Part shown: positions 17,155 through 25,676 of the stretch, one piece after another | Numbering within the stretch: position 1 is the first letter of the stretch | How the letters are laid out: each line of letters begins with the position of its first letter | Assembly (NCBI GenBank): GCA_902566635.1 | Contig: CACFJP010000003.1 | Coordinates: forward strand, 45,531-109,530 | Direction: 5' to 3' | From: an uncultured Bacteroidota bacterium | Lineage (GTDB): Bacteria > Bacteroidota > Bacteroidia > Flavobacteriales > Flavobacteriaceae | DNA length: 64,000 nt | Notes under the pieces: model-generated | What the model was told of the DNA's origin: nothing | Databases searched by the model: none | What the model saw: only the letters and a program-made list of their open reading frames with translations | Made by a program: the position numbers and the translations under genes

Positions 17155-17380
17155 TTCATTATGTCCAAAGAAATGGCTTTTTTATTCAATTACTAGATCA
17201 GCTTTTGCGTTGTATTTTTTAAGATTGATTGTTAGAAATAACCCATCATTTCTATGTTTAAATTATTAATTTAATAGAATGAAGAAGATTTAAGTTGATA
17301 TAAATAAAATTAGTTTGCTATTATTTTCAATATAATATTATGTTTCAAATTCAATTATTTATCTTGACAAAAAATAACCA

Positions 17381-18679
17381 ATGAATACCAACACAAACAA
17401 CAAAATTGCGATTGCCATAATCGCAGGCCTTTTTTTTATTTTCGGTTTTGTAACCTGGGTCAATGGGGCTTTAATTCCCTTTATGAAGACCATTAATGAA
17501 CTCACTGAAGCGCAGTCATATCTTGTTGCTTCTGCATCCTACATTTCTTTTGTCGTCATGGCACTACCTGCCTCATATCTATTGCAGAAAGTAGGATATA
17601 AAATAGGAATGTCTATCGGACTTTTTATCATGGCAGCAGGAGCTTTGCTTTTTATTCCAGCTGCCGAAGCAAGAACCTACTGGATGTTTTTGACTGGAAT
17701 TTTTATTCAAGGTACTGGAATGACGATTCTACAAACTGCTGCAAACCCATACATCACGATTCTTGGTCCCATCGAAAGTGGTGCTCAACGCATTGCCATC
17801 ATGGGCATTGCTAACAAAGTCGCTGGTGCTTTGGGTTCACTCATTTTTGGTGCCATTCTTCTCAAAGGGATCGATGAAGTCAACGCTCAACTTGACAGTG
17901 TTTCTGCGAGTGAAAAAGCCTTACTGCTCGATCAAATGGCTGATAGTGTATATACACCTTATGTCATCATGGCGATTGTACTATTTGTCTTATGCTTACT
18001 GATGCGCAAGGCTCCTTTGCCAAACGTAGATGCAGCCTTGGATGACAATGAACAGTCAAGTGAGAAGTCGCAAAAAACAATTTTTCATTTCCCTCATTTA
18101 TGGCTTGGAATGCTAACCTTATTCGTCTATGTCGGTGCTGAAGTGATTGCTGGAGATTCCATCATTGCCTATGGAATTGCTTTGGGCATCTCAGCTTCAA
18201 CAGCCAAGTTTTTTACCACCTTTACCCTCATGGCAATGGTGTTCACTTATGCCCTCGGAGTTATTTTAATTCCAAAATATATCAGCCAACAAAAGGCACT
18301 ACAGATCAGTGCTCTTTTGGGGATTGTTTTTAGTATTTTAATACTAATGACTGATGGCTTTACATCTGTTTTATTTGTTGCTGCCTTAGGTATCGCCAAT
18401 GCTTTGGTTTGGCCTGCTGTATGGCCTCTCACACTTGAAGGCTTGGGTAGGCACACCAAAACGGCATCTGCATTACTAATCATGGCTATTGCCGGGGGCG
18501 CAATTATCCCACCACTGTATGGTCAGCTGGTTGATTTTGGAAAAGAAACTTTGATGGAAGCAGGAGTGTCTTCATCTGACGCTTTAGCTATCTCAGCTCG
18601 AGAGAGTTATTACATTCTCATCCCTTGTTATTTTATCATTTTTGTTTTTGCAGTTTCTGCGAAACGTTTACAAAACTAA
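17381..18679 (+). CDS. FucP-family sugar MFS transporter
   Basis: 432 residues, twelve predicted membrane helices. The N-terminal FFIFGFVTWVNGALIPFMK and the ILQTAANPYITILGP motif in the fourth helix region are hallmarks of the FucP/GluP (FHS) family, which imports L-fucose, glucose, galactose or similar sugars with protons. The central loop around residues 195-235 separates the two six-helix halves. The substrate is not determinable from sequence. It is followed closely by a sodium symporter pair. Confidence 0.88.
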   Translation: MNTNTNNKIAIAIIAGLFFIFGFVTWVNGALIPFMKTINELTEAQSYLVASASYISFVVMALPASYLLQKVGYKIGMSIGLFIMAAGALLFIPAAEARTYWMFLTGIFIQGTGMTILQTAANPYITILGPIESGAQRIAIMGIANKVAGALGSLIFGAILLKGIDEVNAQLDSVSASEKALLLDQMADSVYTPYVIMAIVLFVLCLLMRKAPLPNVDAALDDNEQSSEKSQKTIFHFPHLWLGMLTLFVYVGAEVIAGDSIIAYGIALGISASTAKFFTTFTLMAMVFTYALGVILIPKYISQQKALQISALLGIVFSILILMTDGFTSVLFVAALGIANALVWPAVWPLTLEGLGRHTKTASALLIMAIAGGAIIPPLYGQLVDFGKETLMEAGVSSSDALAISARESYYILIPCYFIIFVFAVSAKRLQN

Positions 18680-18693
18680 TTAGCACTTCATAT

Positions 18694-18930
18694 ATGAAAA
18701 ACAATTATTGGAATAAAAATATTCGTTACATCAGCATTCTTCTCAGTCTATGGTTTATCGTCTCTTTTGGCTGCGGGATTTTGTTTGTAGAACAGTTAAA
18801 CACCATTCAAATTGGGGGCTTTAAACTCGGCTTTTGGTTTGCTCAGCAAGGGTCTATTTTTGGATTTGTTGTTATTATTTTCACCTACGTCTTTCTTATG
18901 AACAAACTAGATCAAACGCAAAACAAATAA
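18694..18930 (+). CDS. DUF4212 small subunit of a sodium/substrate symporter
   Basis: 78 residues from ATG 18694, with two membrane helices (about 11-32 and 49-68). The sequence QIGGFKLGFWFAQQGSIFGF with a YVFLMNKLD tail is the DUF4212 signature. This family is encoded immediately before VC_2705-type sodium:solute symporters, as here (three-base gap), and is thought to be their small subunit. The open frame extends upstream to 18625, but that part overlaps the MFS gene. Confidence 0.88.
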   Translation: MKNNYWNKNIRYISILLSLWFIVSFGCGILFVEQLNTIQIGGFKLGFWFAQQGSIFGFVVIIFTYVFLMNKLDQTQNK

Positions 18931-18933
18931 ACT

Positions 18934-20595
18934 ATGGAACTTCAGTATTGGATTTGGATAGCAGTTGGCCTTAGTTTCTCATTATATATCGGAATTGCGA
19001 TTTGGTCGCGTGCTGGCTCAACAAAAGAGTTTTATGTTGCAGGAGGTGGGGTTCATCCCATTGCCAATGGAATGGCAACTGCAGCCGACTGGATGTCTGC
19101 AGCCTCGTTTATATCGATGGCAGGAATCATTTCCTTAGGTGGTTATGATGGGTCTGTATACCTAATGGGTTGGACAGGGGGTTATGTACTCTTGGCCTTA
19201 CTGCTTGCGCCTTATCTAAGAAAATTTGGCAAGTTTACTGTGCCTGATTTTATAGGTGACAGGTATTACTCCAACACCGCTCGATCAGTTGCTGTGTTTT
19301 GTGCTTTGATTATTTCCTTTACCTATATCGCTGGACAAATGCGTGGGGTAGGGGTTGTATTTTCTAGATACCTTGAGGTAGATATTGTAACAGGTGTACT
19401 AATTGGTATGGGGATTGTGTTGTTCTATGCTGTTTTAGGCGGCATGAAAGGAATCACCTACACCCAAGTGGCGCAGTATTGCGTATTGATCTTTGCCTTT
19501 ATGGTGCCCGCCATTTATATTTCATTTCTTCTAACAGGTAATGTAATCCCACAACTTGGCTTTGGATCGAGTGGTGCAGATGGGGTATATCTTTTGGACA
19601 AGCTTGACGGATTACATAGAGAACTAGGCTTTCATGAATACACATCAGGGAGTAAATCAATGTTAGATGTGTTTTGCATCACCATGGCACTGATGGTAGG
19701 AACAGCAGGACTACCACACGTTATTGTACGCTTCTTTACAGTTAAGAAAGTTAGTGATGCACGGAAGTCAGCTGGGTGGGCACTATTGTTTATTGCTGTT
19801 CTCTACACCACAGCACCAGCGATTGCTGTGTTTTCAAGAACAAACCTAATTGAAACAGTAAAAAACCAACCCTATGAGGAAATGCCTGAATGGTTTGACA
19901 AATGGGAGACCACAGGACTTCTTAGCTTTACTGACAAAAATGAAGATGGACTGATTCAATATACAGCCGATACTAAAACTAATGAGCTCACAGTGGATGC
20001 AGACATCATGGTACTTGCCAATCCAGAAATCGCACAGCTTCCCAACTGGGTGATAGCTCTATTGGCAGCAGGAGCATTGGCAGCAGCGCTCTCCACAGCA
20101 GCAGGCCTATTGCTTGTGATCTCATCTGCAGTATCCCATGACCTCCTCAAAAAAATGTTGATGCCCAAGATATCTGAAAGAGGAGAATTAATCGCCGCGC
20201 GTATTGCTGCAACGGGAGCAGTGTGTTTGGCAGGATATTTTGGGATAAACCCACCAGGGTTTGTAGCAGCTACAGTTGCTTTGGCATTTGGATTAGCAGC
20301 TTCTTCATTTTTTCCAGCCATAATACTAGGAATATTCTCTAGTCGCACCAACAAAGAAGGTGCTGTAAGTGGTATGATAGTAGGTGTATCACTTATGCTG
20401 TTTTATATGCTCAAGTTTAAGTTTGATTGGTTTGGTGGAGGCACCAAGGCCGATTGGTGGTTTGGGATCTCACCTGAGGGTTTTGGAAGTATCGCAATGA
20501 TTGCTAATTTTGCAGTAACACTTTTAGTAAGTCAACAAACCGCCTCTCCGAGTAAATACATACAAGAGCTAGTGGTAAATATTCGCAAACCTTAA
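18934..20595 (+). CDS. Sodium:solute symporter, VC_2705 (ActP-like) subfamily
   Basis: 553 residues with about thirteen membrane helices. It has the SSS-family ATAADWMSAASFISMAGII segment, GQMRGVGVVFSRYL and the TAGLPHVIVRFFTV motif. A hydrophilic loop at about residues 305-365, containing an acidic DKNEDGL segment, is characteristic of the VC_2705 subfamily. Relatives take up acetate or other small carboxylates with Na+. It pairs with the DUF4212 subunit. No acs gene is adjacent, so the substrate remains inferred. Confidence 0.88.
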   Translation: MELQYWIWIAVGLSFSLYIGIAIWSRAGSTKEFYVAGGGVHPIANGMATAADWMSAASFISMAGIISLGGYDGSVYLMGWTGGYVLLALLLAPYLRKFGKFTVPDFIGDRYYSNTARSVAVFCALIISFTYIAGQMRGVGVVFSRYLEVDIVTGVLIGMGIVLFYAVLGGMKGITYTQVAQYCVLIFAFMVPAIYISFLLTGNVIPQLGFGSSGADGVYLLDKLDGLHRELGFHEYTSGSKSMLDVFCITMALMVGTAGLPHVIVRFFTVKKVSDARKSAGWALLFIAVLYTTAPAIAVFSRTNLIETVKNQPYEEMPEWFDKWETTGLLSFTDKNEDGLIQYTADTKTNELTVDADIMVLANPEIAQLPNWVIALLAAGALAAALSTAAGLLLVISSAVSHDLLKKMLMPKISERGELIAARIAATGAVCLAGYFGINPPGFVAATVALAFGLAASSFFPAIILGIFSSRTNKEGAVSGMIVGVSLMLFYMLKFKFDWFGGGTKADWWFGISPEGFGSIAMIANFAVTLLVSQQTASPSKYIQELVVNIRKP

Positions 20596-20619
20596 AAGCA
20601 AATTATTTTGTTTGCTTTT
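20594..20619. terminator. Bidirectional terminator candidate after the symporter
   Basis: AAAAGCAAA (20594-20602) pairs perfectly with TTTGCTTTT (20611-20619) around an eight-base loop. T-runs within each arm could serve both strands. It overlaps the symporter stop codon and lies 17 bases from the stop of the convergent YqhA-like gene. Confidence 0.55.
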
Positions 20620-20635
20620 CTTGTAACAATATTAT

Positions 20636-21130
20636 CTATTTTCTATTTAGTATATAGTAACCTATACAAATCGAAAGAATTGATAAACCAAAGTATAAAA
20701 TATCGGTAGTAGACGTAAAACTTTCTGAGTACTTTAGAATTTTTTCAAAAAACTTTACGATTAAAACTATGATAATAACCTTGGTGATTTTGTTTTTTAA
20801 TTGATCTAAGTCTCGAATAATTAAAGTTGAATCCTTAAACTTTGAATTTGTAAAATCAATTTCACTAACAAAAAGTTCATATATACCAAATCCAAAAATT
20901 AATAATACGATTGCAATTATAAACAAATCTATTGAGGAGATGATTTTGAATAGAACTTCATTATTTTCAGTAATAGAGGAGTCAATTAGTGGATTGAAAA
21001 ATATAATTGCCTCAATAATCTCCCAACTCCCAAGGATCATAAGATATACCGAAGAAATAATTGAAAGTATTACGGCTAGTAATGTCACGTAGCGGATATT
21101 CCATAAAAGTTTTTCTAAACGATTGCTCAT
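20636..21130 (-). CDS. YqhA-like (UPF0114) membrane protein
   Basis: 164 residues, at least four membrane helices (about 15-35, 66-88, 112-130, 142-160). The pattern resembles UPF0114/YqhA: a helix with two basic residues before it, an IDLFIIAIVLLIFGFGIYELFVS-like segment followed by an acidic EIDF, then a LDQLKNKITKVIIIVLIVKF segment. Function of the family is unknown. Visibly richer in A and T than the transport genes before it. The family call is by remembered pattern only, so moderate. Confidence 0.6.
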   Translation of the reverse strand: MSNRLEKLLWNIRYVTLLAVILSIISSVYLMILGSWEIIEAIIFFNPLIDSSITENNEVLFKIISSIDLFIIAIVLLIFGFGIYELFVSEIDFTNSKFKDSTLIIRDLDQLKNKITKVIIIVLIVKFFEKILKYSESFTSTTDILYFGLSILSICIGYYILNRK

Positions 21131-21228
21131 GATATAAATATAATTAATTTTCCTGATTTTGAGTTGTACTCATTTACTACAGCTGGGTTGCTCGCATAAA
21201 AAAGCTCTCTAGATATTAATAAAAAAAG
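21127..21228 (-). other. 33-codon open frame without a start codon, ending on the YqhA-like ATG
   Basis: Between an upstream TAA and a TGA that overlaps the ATG of the YqhA-like gene (ATGA), the minus strand encodes a protein-like stretch including LISRELFYASNPAVVNEYNS. It has no ATG, GTG or TTG codon. It could be the tail of a decayed gene, a conserved intergenic element, or chance. The rest of the 21131-21333 gap is very AT-rich and shows nothing else that I can support. Confidence 0.25.
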
Positions 21229-21333
21229 TTACTTGACTTCTTTTAGGAGCTTATTAATAGTCATAGGAATATTTTTTCGAAATAAATTAGCTTAAATTTA
21301 AATAACCATAAATATAGTCAATGATAAACTAAA

Positions 21334-21804
21334 TTACATTGGGATGTTTTTTAATTTTTGTTCTTTCAAGTTGATTTTTTGATAACGCTTCTTACCGTTT
21401 TTAATAAAACACAAAACCGCCTCATCTTTAGAAAGATTAAATGGTATTTTTTCTTGTTTTAGATTTTGTTTTTCAACTTTTTTCGGTAAGCGGTCTAGTT
21501 CAATATCAATGGTGTTATTTGTTGATGCAATATAACCTTGGTATAGGCTTTTAGATTGTTTTTTCAACTTACAATTACCTCCATTAAAATACACATTTAT
21601 TAATTTAATATTTTCTTTTTCAAGATTGTAATCTTTTTTGAGATTTATAAAAATGTTAAAGCCAGAACCGCCTCCTCTCACTCCTGAGAACCATTTTTTG
21701 TAATATGCTTTGGAAATTTTTATTTCAGGGTTTTTGTCAAGCACATATTTATTTGAACAGGATATCCCACTAAATAAAATCAATGTTATAATGATAATTT
21801 TCAT
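21334..21804 (-). CDS. Hypothetical lipoprotein
   Basis: 156 residues. MKIIIITLILFSGISCSN is a lipoprotein signal with lipobox Cys16. The mature part is Lys-rich and contains a KWFSGVRGGGSGFNIFI segment and later a NVYFNGG motif, both of which I associate with an uncharacterised family of flavobacterial lipoproteins. No enzymatic motif is visible. It starts two bases after the stop of the T9SS-exported protein, so the two are probably one transcript. Codon use is strongly A/T-biased compared with the neighbouring housekeeping genes. Confidence 0.65.
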   Translation of the reverse strand: MKIIIITLILFSGISCSNKYVLDKNPEIKISKAYYKKWFSGVRGGGSGFNIFINLKKDYNLEKENIKLINVYFNGGNCKLKKQSKSLYQGYIASTNNTIDIELDRLPKKVEKQNLKQEKIPFNLSKDEAVLCFIKNGKKRYQKINLKEQKLKNIPM

Positions 21805-21806
21805 TA

Positions 21807-24563
21807 TTATTCCTTGATAAATTTTGAAAATTTATTTTCATCATTTAAGCGCATGCTAAAAATATATATTCCATGTTCTAAAGACGCTACATTTACTTTG
21901 TTGTTTTCAGTGATTCCTGTCAATACTCGCTTGCCTGAGATATCTAAAATTTCATATATCATTTTTTGATTGACATGACTATTGCTAAATTTTATGTTTA
22001 GTTCTGTCACTACGGGATTTGGAAAAAGGGTGAATTTTGCTGCACTTGATGGATTGTCAATAACAGACAACGTTCCTGAAACTGTTGTTTCAAACATCCC
22101 ATTGCCATGTGTTCCAATTAAGAGTTTATTGTCAGATGGTCTGAGTACTAAACCACTCACTACCGCAAACCCAATTTCATTTGCGCCTTCAATTTCCCAG
22201 TCATTGTTTATGGGGTCGCTCGTTGCGTATAACCCTCTTCCTGTTCCCACATAATAGATATCTTCATTTTCTAATGATACTATAGCAGCTGATCGTATTG
22301 AATGTGCGTTTAAATTTTTCTCTACCAAAGACCATGTAGGGGTGTCGGAAGTAGCATTTTCGGTAATAAAGATATTGTTGATCCCATAGTTCCCATAAAC
22401 AGCCATAACAATATCAGGATTTGTCGGATGAATCGCTAGCCCACTAACAATTGTACCTTTTGCTGTTGATGCCTGGCTAGGTGTTATGTTAACTGCATCG
22501 CTAATTGCTGAGGCATTTTTAGGGTCATTAAGTCTATATACTCCACCTTTATCACCACCTATTAATAAATAACTTGACGCCATATCGTAAGCTCCCCTCG
22601 TGGTTGCAAAAGTTTTCAGGTACTCACCGCTTGCCAAAGTACCTAAATTATCCCAAGTAGAAGTAGTTATATTTTCTGCATCATTCGTTTTATATAAAGT
22701 GGATTTTCCAGCATAGTATAACTGTTCTGTATTATCTGGATCTAGGTAGAAGTATGTTACAAATTGACTATCAGATTCGTCAGGGGTTATAGATCTGAAA
22801 TTCGGTTCATTAGTTCTGAAATTTCCATTTTGAGTCCCATAGTAAAGTTGAAATGTGTTGTTATCTTCACCTCTTCTAGCTATACCAACTGCGACACCAT
22901 CTCCTCCGTAATAGTGACTCATTGAAGTGTTGTCTGGTAAGCCTACATCTGTTCCGCCATATTTTGTCCCATTATCTTGCGTCCCACCTATAACAAAATT
23001 ACTTCCTTGCTTTGGATCCATTGCAATGTGATAAAACTGATAGGTTATGTAATTGTTATTTAGACTTTGCCAAGCCACCTCGTCTACACCGATGTTCGTG
23101 GTTCTATGAACACCTCCATCTGTGCCAGAAAAGAGAATATTCGAATTATTTGGATCATAAGCCAGGACATGGATATCAGGGTGATGTTTAACTCCGCCCA
23201 CATCATAAGTCGAATAACCAGTGTTATTGGCATATCCCCCTATTCTTGTAAATATAGAATCATTGACAATGTTTTCAATTTTATAAACATTTGTCCCCCC
23301 AATAGTGACAAAGTTTTCATCATCTGGTTTTACACTAACAACCAAATCATATCCTCCTTGTATCGCAAATGGGTCATTTCCTTTTAGATCACCACCTGGT
23401 TCGTCTGGTAACTTGTTCGAATAATCCGTCCAAATTGCAGTTTCAGCATTATACATCCACAGATCGGCCTCAATAAATTCTCCGGTATTTTCATCATCAT
23501 TATTAACGTTATTGTCTCCGTCACCGTTATTGAAAAGTGCGTAAATTATGTTTTCATTTGATGGCGCTGCCCCAAGTACAATTCTACCAGCGGATTCCCA
23601 ACCAACGGTTGTGGTATTTTCCGAAATTCTAGTCCATGAGCCAATTCCAGTTGGGGAGGTCCACACTCCGTTCATATCATCACGACCATCAAAGGCAGCA
23701 TAGACTCTGCCATCAGAATTAACTAAAACATCTGTGATAAATGAATTATCGTTTTGTCCAAGCTCAGAAGTCAACGTAGTCCCATCAAATCTGTATATCC
23801 CAGCAGCTGCAGCAATAAATAAATCACCAGTAGTAGGACTTACTTGAATTGCAGATATAAAATCTAAAGGCGAATCAAATGAAGTGAGGTCAGACTGCGT
23901 TTCTGGAATTTGATTCCATGTTAAGCCATTATCTGTAGATTTCCATATTCCATTACCAAAATAATTAAACCCCCCTAGAACAGCACTGTTTCCTAGCCTT
24001 TCTCCTGTTCCGTAATACCAAATATTTTGAAATCCAGGTCTAGGATCTTGAGCGATTGCAGTAACGTTGTGGATTTCATCATTTGCAGATACTTTAACCC
24101 AATTGTTACCACCATCCGTGGTTCTAAACACCCCGCTACTAACTCCTCCTGCAATAATTGTATTACTGATTGTGTCACTTACATCAACAACTAAGGCTCT
24201 TGTTCTCCCACCAAAATTTGATGGGCCTCTTGAGGTATATGTACTTGAAGATAGAATAGAGAATGTGTTGGTTCTATTTGGTTGGACGCTATATTGTTTC
24301 TGCCTAGCTAGCATGGAATTCTTAAGCTCCAAACTCTTTTCTTCAGGCGGGATTAGTCCTGTCAACGGATTTTTTTGGATGTCATACTCATGTTTAAGCC
24401 GCTCTTCGGAAAATAATTGCCTTTCAGCTACTGTTTTCTTTTGTTTTTTTTCAATTTTATCAGCAAATATTATTGCTGTCTTTGGAGATTGTAATGATTG
24501 TTGCTTAATAACCATCAAGGCTATAATCAACAAAAAAGTAATTGGTAGAAATTTTTTCATCAT
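21807..24563 (-). CDS. T9SS-secreted BNR/sortilin-like beta-propeller protein
   Basis: 918 residues. An N-terminal signal peptide (KKFLPITFLLIIALMVIKQ) is followed by a short pro-region and a large propeller region with repeated BNR-type blades such as SGVFRTTDGGNNWVKV, NGIWKSTDNGLTWNQI and GGVHRTTNIG. The last ~70 residues (from FTLFPNPVVTELNI, through YEILDISGKRVL, to the final KFIKE) form a type A T9SS sorting domain. The protein is therefore exported across the outer membrane and probably anchored or released. Similar propellers bind glycans or proteins, or are glycosidases; no catalytic set was identified. Co-transcribed with the lipoprotein gene that follows. Confidence 0.82.
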   Translation of the reverse strand: MMKKFLPITFLLIIALMVIKQQSLQSPKTAIIFADKIEKKQKKTVAERQLFSEERLKHEYDIQKNPLTGLIPPEEKSLELKNSMLARQKQYSVQPNRTNTFSILSSSTYTSRGPSNFGGRTRALVVDVSDTISNTIIAGGVSSGVFRTTDGGNNWVKVSANDEIHNVTAIAQDPRPGFQNIWYYGTGERLGNSAVLGGFNYFGNGIWKSTDNGLTWNQIPETQSDLTSFDSPLDFISAIQVSPTTGDLFIAAAAGIYRFDGTTLTSELGQNDNSFITDVLVNSDGRVYAAFDGRDDMNGVWTSPTGIGSWTRISENTTTVGWESAGRIVLGAAPSNENIIYALFNNGDGDNNVNNDDENTGEFIEADLWMYNAETAIWTDYSNKLPDEPGGDLKGNDPFAIQGGYDLVVSVKPDDENFVTIGGTNVYKIENIVNDSIFTRIGGYANNTGYSTYDVGGVKHHPDIHVLAYDPNNSNILFSGTDGGVHRTTNIGVDEVAWQSLNNNYITYQFYHIAMDPKQGSNFVIGGTQDNGTKYGGTDVGLPDNTSMSHYYGGDGVAVGIARRGEDNNTFQLYYGTQNGNFRTNEPNFRSITPDESDSQFVTYFYLDPDNTEQLYYAGKSTLYKTNDAENITTSTWDNLGTLASGEYLKTFATTRGAYDMASSYLLIGGDKGGVYRLNDPKNASAISDAVNITPSQASTAKGTIVSGLAIHPTNPDIVMAVYGNYGINNIFITENATSDTPTWSLVEKNLNAHSIRSAAIVSLENEDIYYVGTGRGLYATSDPINNDWEIEGANEIGFAVVSGLVLRPSDNKLLIGTHGNGMFETTVSGTLSVIDNPSSAAKFTLFPNPVVTELNIKFSNSHVNQKMIYEILDISGKRVLTGITENNKVNVASLEHGIYIFSMRLNDENKFSKFIKE

Positions 24564-24580
24564 AAAAAAAATTATTAGCT

Positions 24581-24614
24581 AAAAAAACGGTTACACTTTA
24601 CGATAGTATAACCG
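24581..24614 (-). terminator. Intrinsic terminator of tRNA-fMet
   Basis: On the minus strand CGGTTATACT pairs with AGTGTAACCG (10 bp, one wobble pair) around a seven-base loop, followed by seven T. It begins 15 bases after the tRNA and separates it from the T9SS protein gene at 24563. Confidence 0.85.
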
Positions 24615-24628
24615 CTTTATTGTTTTTG

Positions 24629-24701
<73 letters not shown>

Positions 24702-24711
24702 ATTAGACCTT

Positions 24712-24742
24712 CAAATATACGTAAAATTACCAAACCTGACAA
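24712..24742 (-). promoter_or_regulatory. Promoter of tRNA-fMet (TTG, N20, TATATTTG)
   Basis: TATATTTG at 24712-24719 and TTG at 24740-24742 on the minus strand with a 20-base spacer, matching the flavobacterial consensus. Predicted +1 is about four bases before the tRNA. It overlaps the divergent era promoter region. Confidence 0.7.
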
Positions 24743-24749
24743 GGTTTTG

Positions 24750-24757
24750 TAACTTTG
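24750..24757 (+). promoter_or_regulatory. Promoter -7 box (TAACTTTG) for era
   Basis: Matches TAnnTTTG; with G at -7 the predicted +1 is exactly the A of ATG 24764, so the mRNA should be leaderless. An in-frame TTG at 24755 lies inside this box and is therefore an unlikely start. Confidence 0.5.
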
Positions 24758-24763
24758 CAGCCT

Positions 24764-25654
24764 ATGCACAAAGCTGGATTTGTCAATATCATTGGAAACC
24801 CAAATGCTGGTAAATCTACCCTCATGAACGCCTTTTTGAGCCAAAAGCTATCTATCATCACTGCCAAAGCACAAACGACTAGGCATCGTATTTTAGGCAT
24901 CTTTAACACACCTGAAGCCCAAGTTGTTTTCTCAGATACTCCGGGCATTATCAAACCAGAATATGCCCTTCAAGAAAAGATGATGGATGCAACAAACTCA
25001 ACTTTTGAAGATGCTGACATTATGCTTCTCGTTATTGCTGCCGATGATGATGGCGCACTAGATAAAAATGCATGGAAAAGAATCACCAACTTTGGTGGAA
25101 GATTGCTTATTGTACTGAATAAAATCGATCTCTCGAATCAAAAAAACTTGGAACAGCTTGCCGATGTGTGGCAAAAAAAACTACCAGATGCCGAAATATG
25201 GAGTATTTCAGCTACTGAATCTTATAGAGTAATGGAGTTGAGGGATCGTATCGTTTCCTTACTTCCCAACCATCCACCATTTTTTCCAAAAGATCAAATC
25301 ACAGACAAACCTGAAAGATTTTTTGTTAATGAAGCCATTCGTGAACAAATTCTTTTATGCTACCAAAAGGAAATTCCATACGCAGCTGAGGTAATGACTG
25401 AACAGTTTCAGGAAACAGAAAAAATCATACGAATCAGAAGTGTTATTGTTGTGGAAAGAAACTCCCAAAAAGGGATTATCATTGGGACTAAAGGCAGCGC
25501 GATTAAGCATGTTGGCATAGAGGCGCGTAAAGCCCTCGAAGTATTTTTTGACAAGAAAATTCACCTCGAATTATTTGTGAAGGTCAATAAGAATTGGAGA
25601 TCAAATCACACCCAACTACAGCGTTTTGGCTATTCTTCTTCTCAAAAGAAGTAA
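24764..25654 (+). CDS. era: GTPase Era
   Basis: 296 residues from ATG 24764. G motifs: G1 GNPNAGKST, G2 TTRHR, G3 DTPG, G4 NKID. The C-terminal KH domain carries EKIIRIRSVIVVERNSQKGIIIG and GIEARKALEVFFDKKIHLELFVKV. Era binds the 3' end of 16S rRNA and assists 30S subunit maturation. It is followed by der, another ribosome-assembly GTPase. Confidence 0.96.
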   Translation: MHKAGFVNIIGNPNAGKSTLMNAFLSQKLSIITAKAQTTRHRILGIFNTPEAQVVFSDTPGIIKPEYALQEKMMDATNSTFEDADIMLLVIAADDDGALDKNAWKRITNFGGRLLIVLNKIDLSNQKNLEQLADVWQKKLPDAEIWSISATESYRVMELRDRIVSLLPNHPPFFPKDQITDKPERFFVNEAIREQILLCYQKEIPYAAEVMTEQFQETEKIIRIRSVIVVERNSQKGIIIGTKGSAIKHVGIEARKALEVFFDKKIHLELFVKVNKNWRSNHTQLQRFGYSSSQKK

Positions 25655-25659
25655 TTTTG
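25652..25659 (+). promoter_or_regulatory. Possible internal -7 box (TAATTTTG) for der
   Basis: Matches TAnnTTTG and overlaps the era stop codon, 17 bases before the der start. It could allow der expression independent of era; no -33 was recognised. Confidence 0.3.
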
Positions 25660-25676
25660 TAATTTAAAAAAATTCT

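Noticed and set aside
17096..17380. Riboswitch in the glpF-MFS gap
   Set aside because: No known aptamer core or stable helix set is recognisable; the sequence is simply AT-rich.
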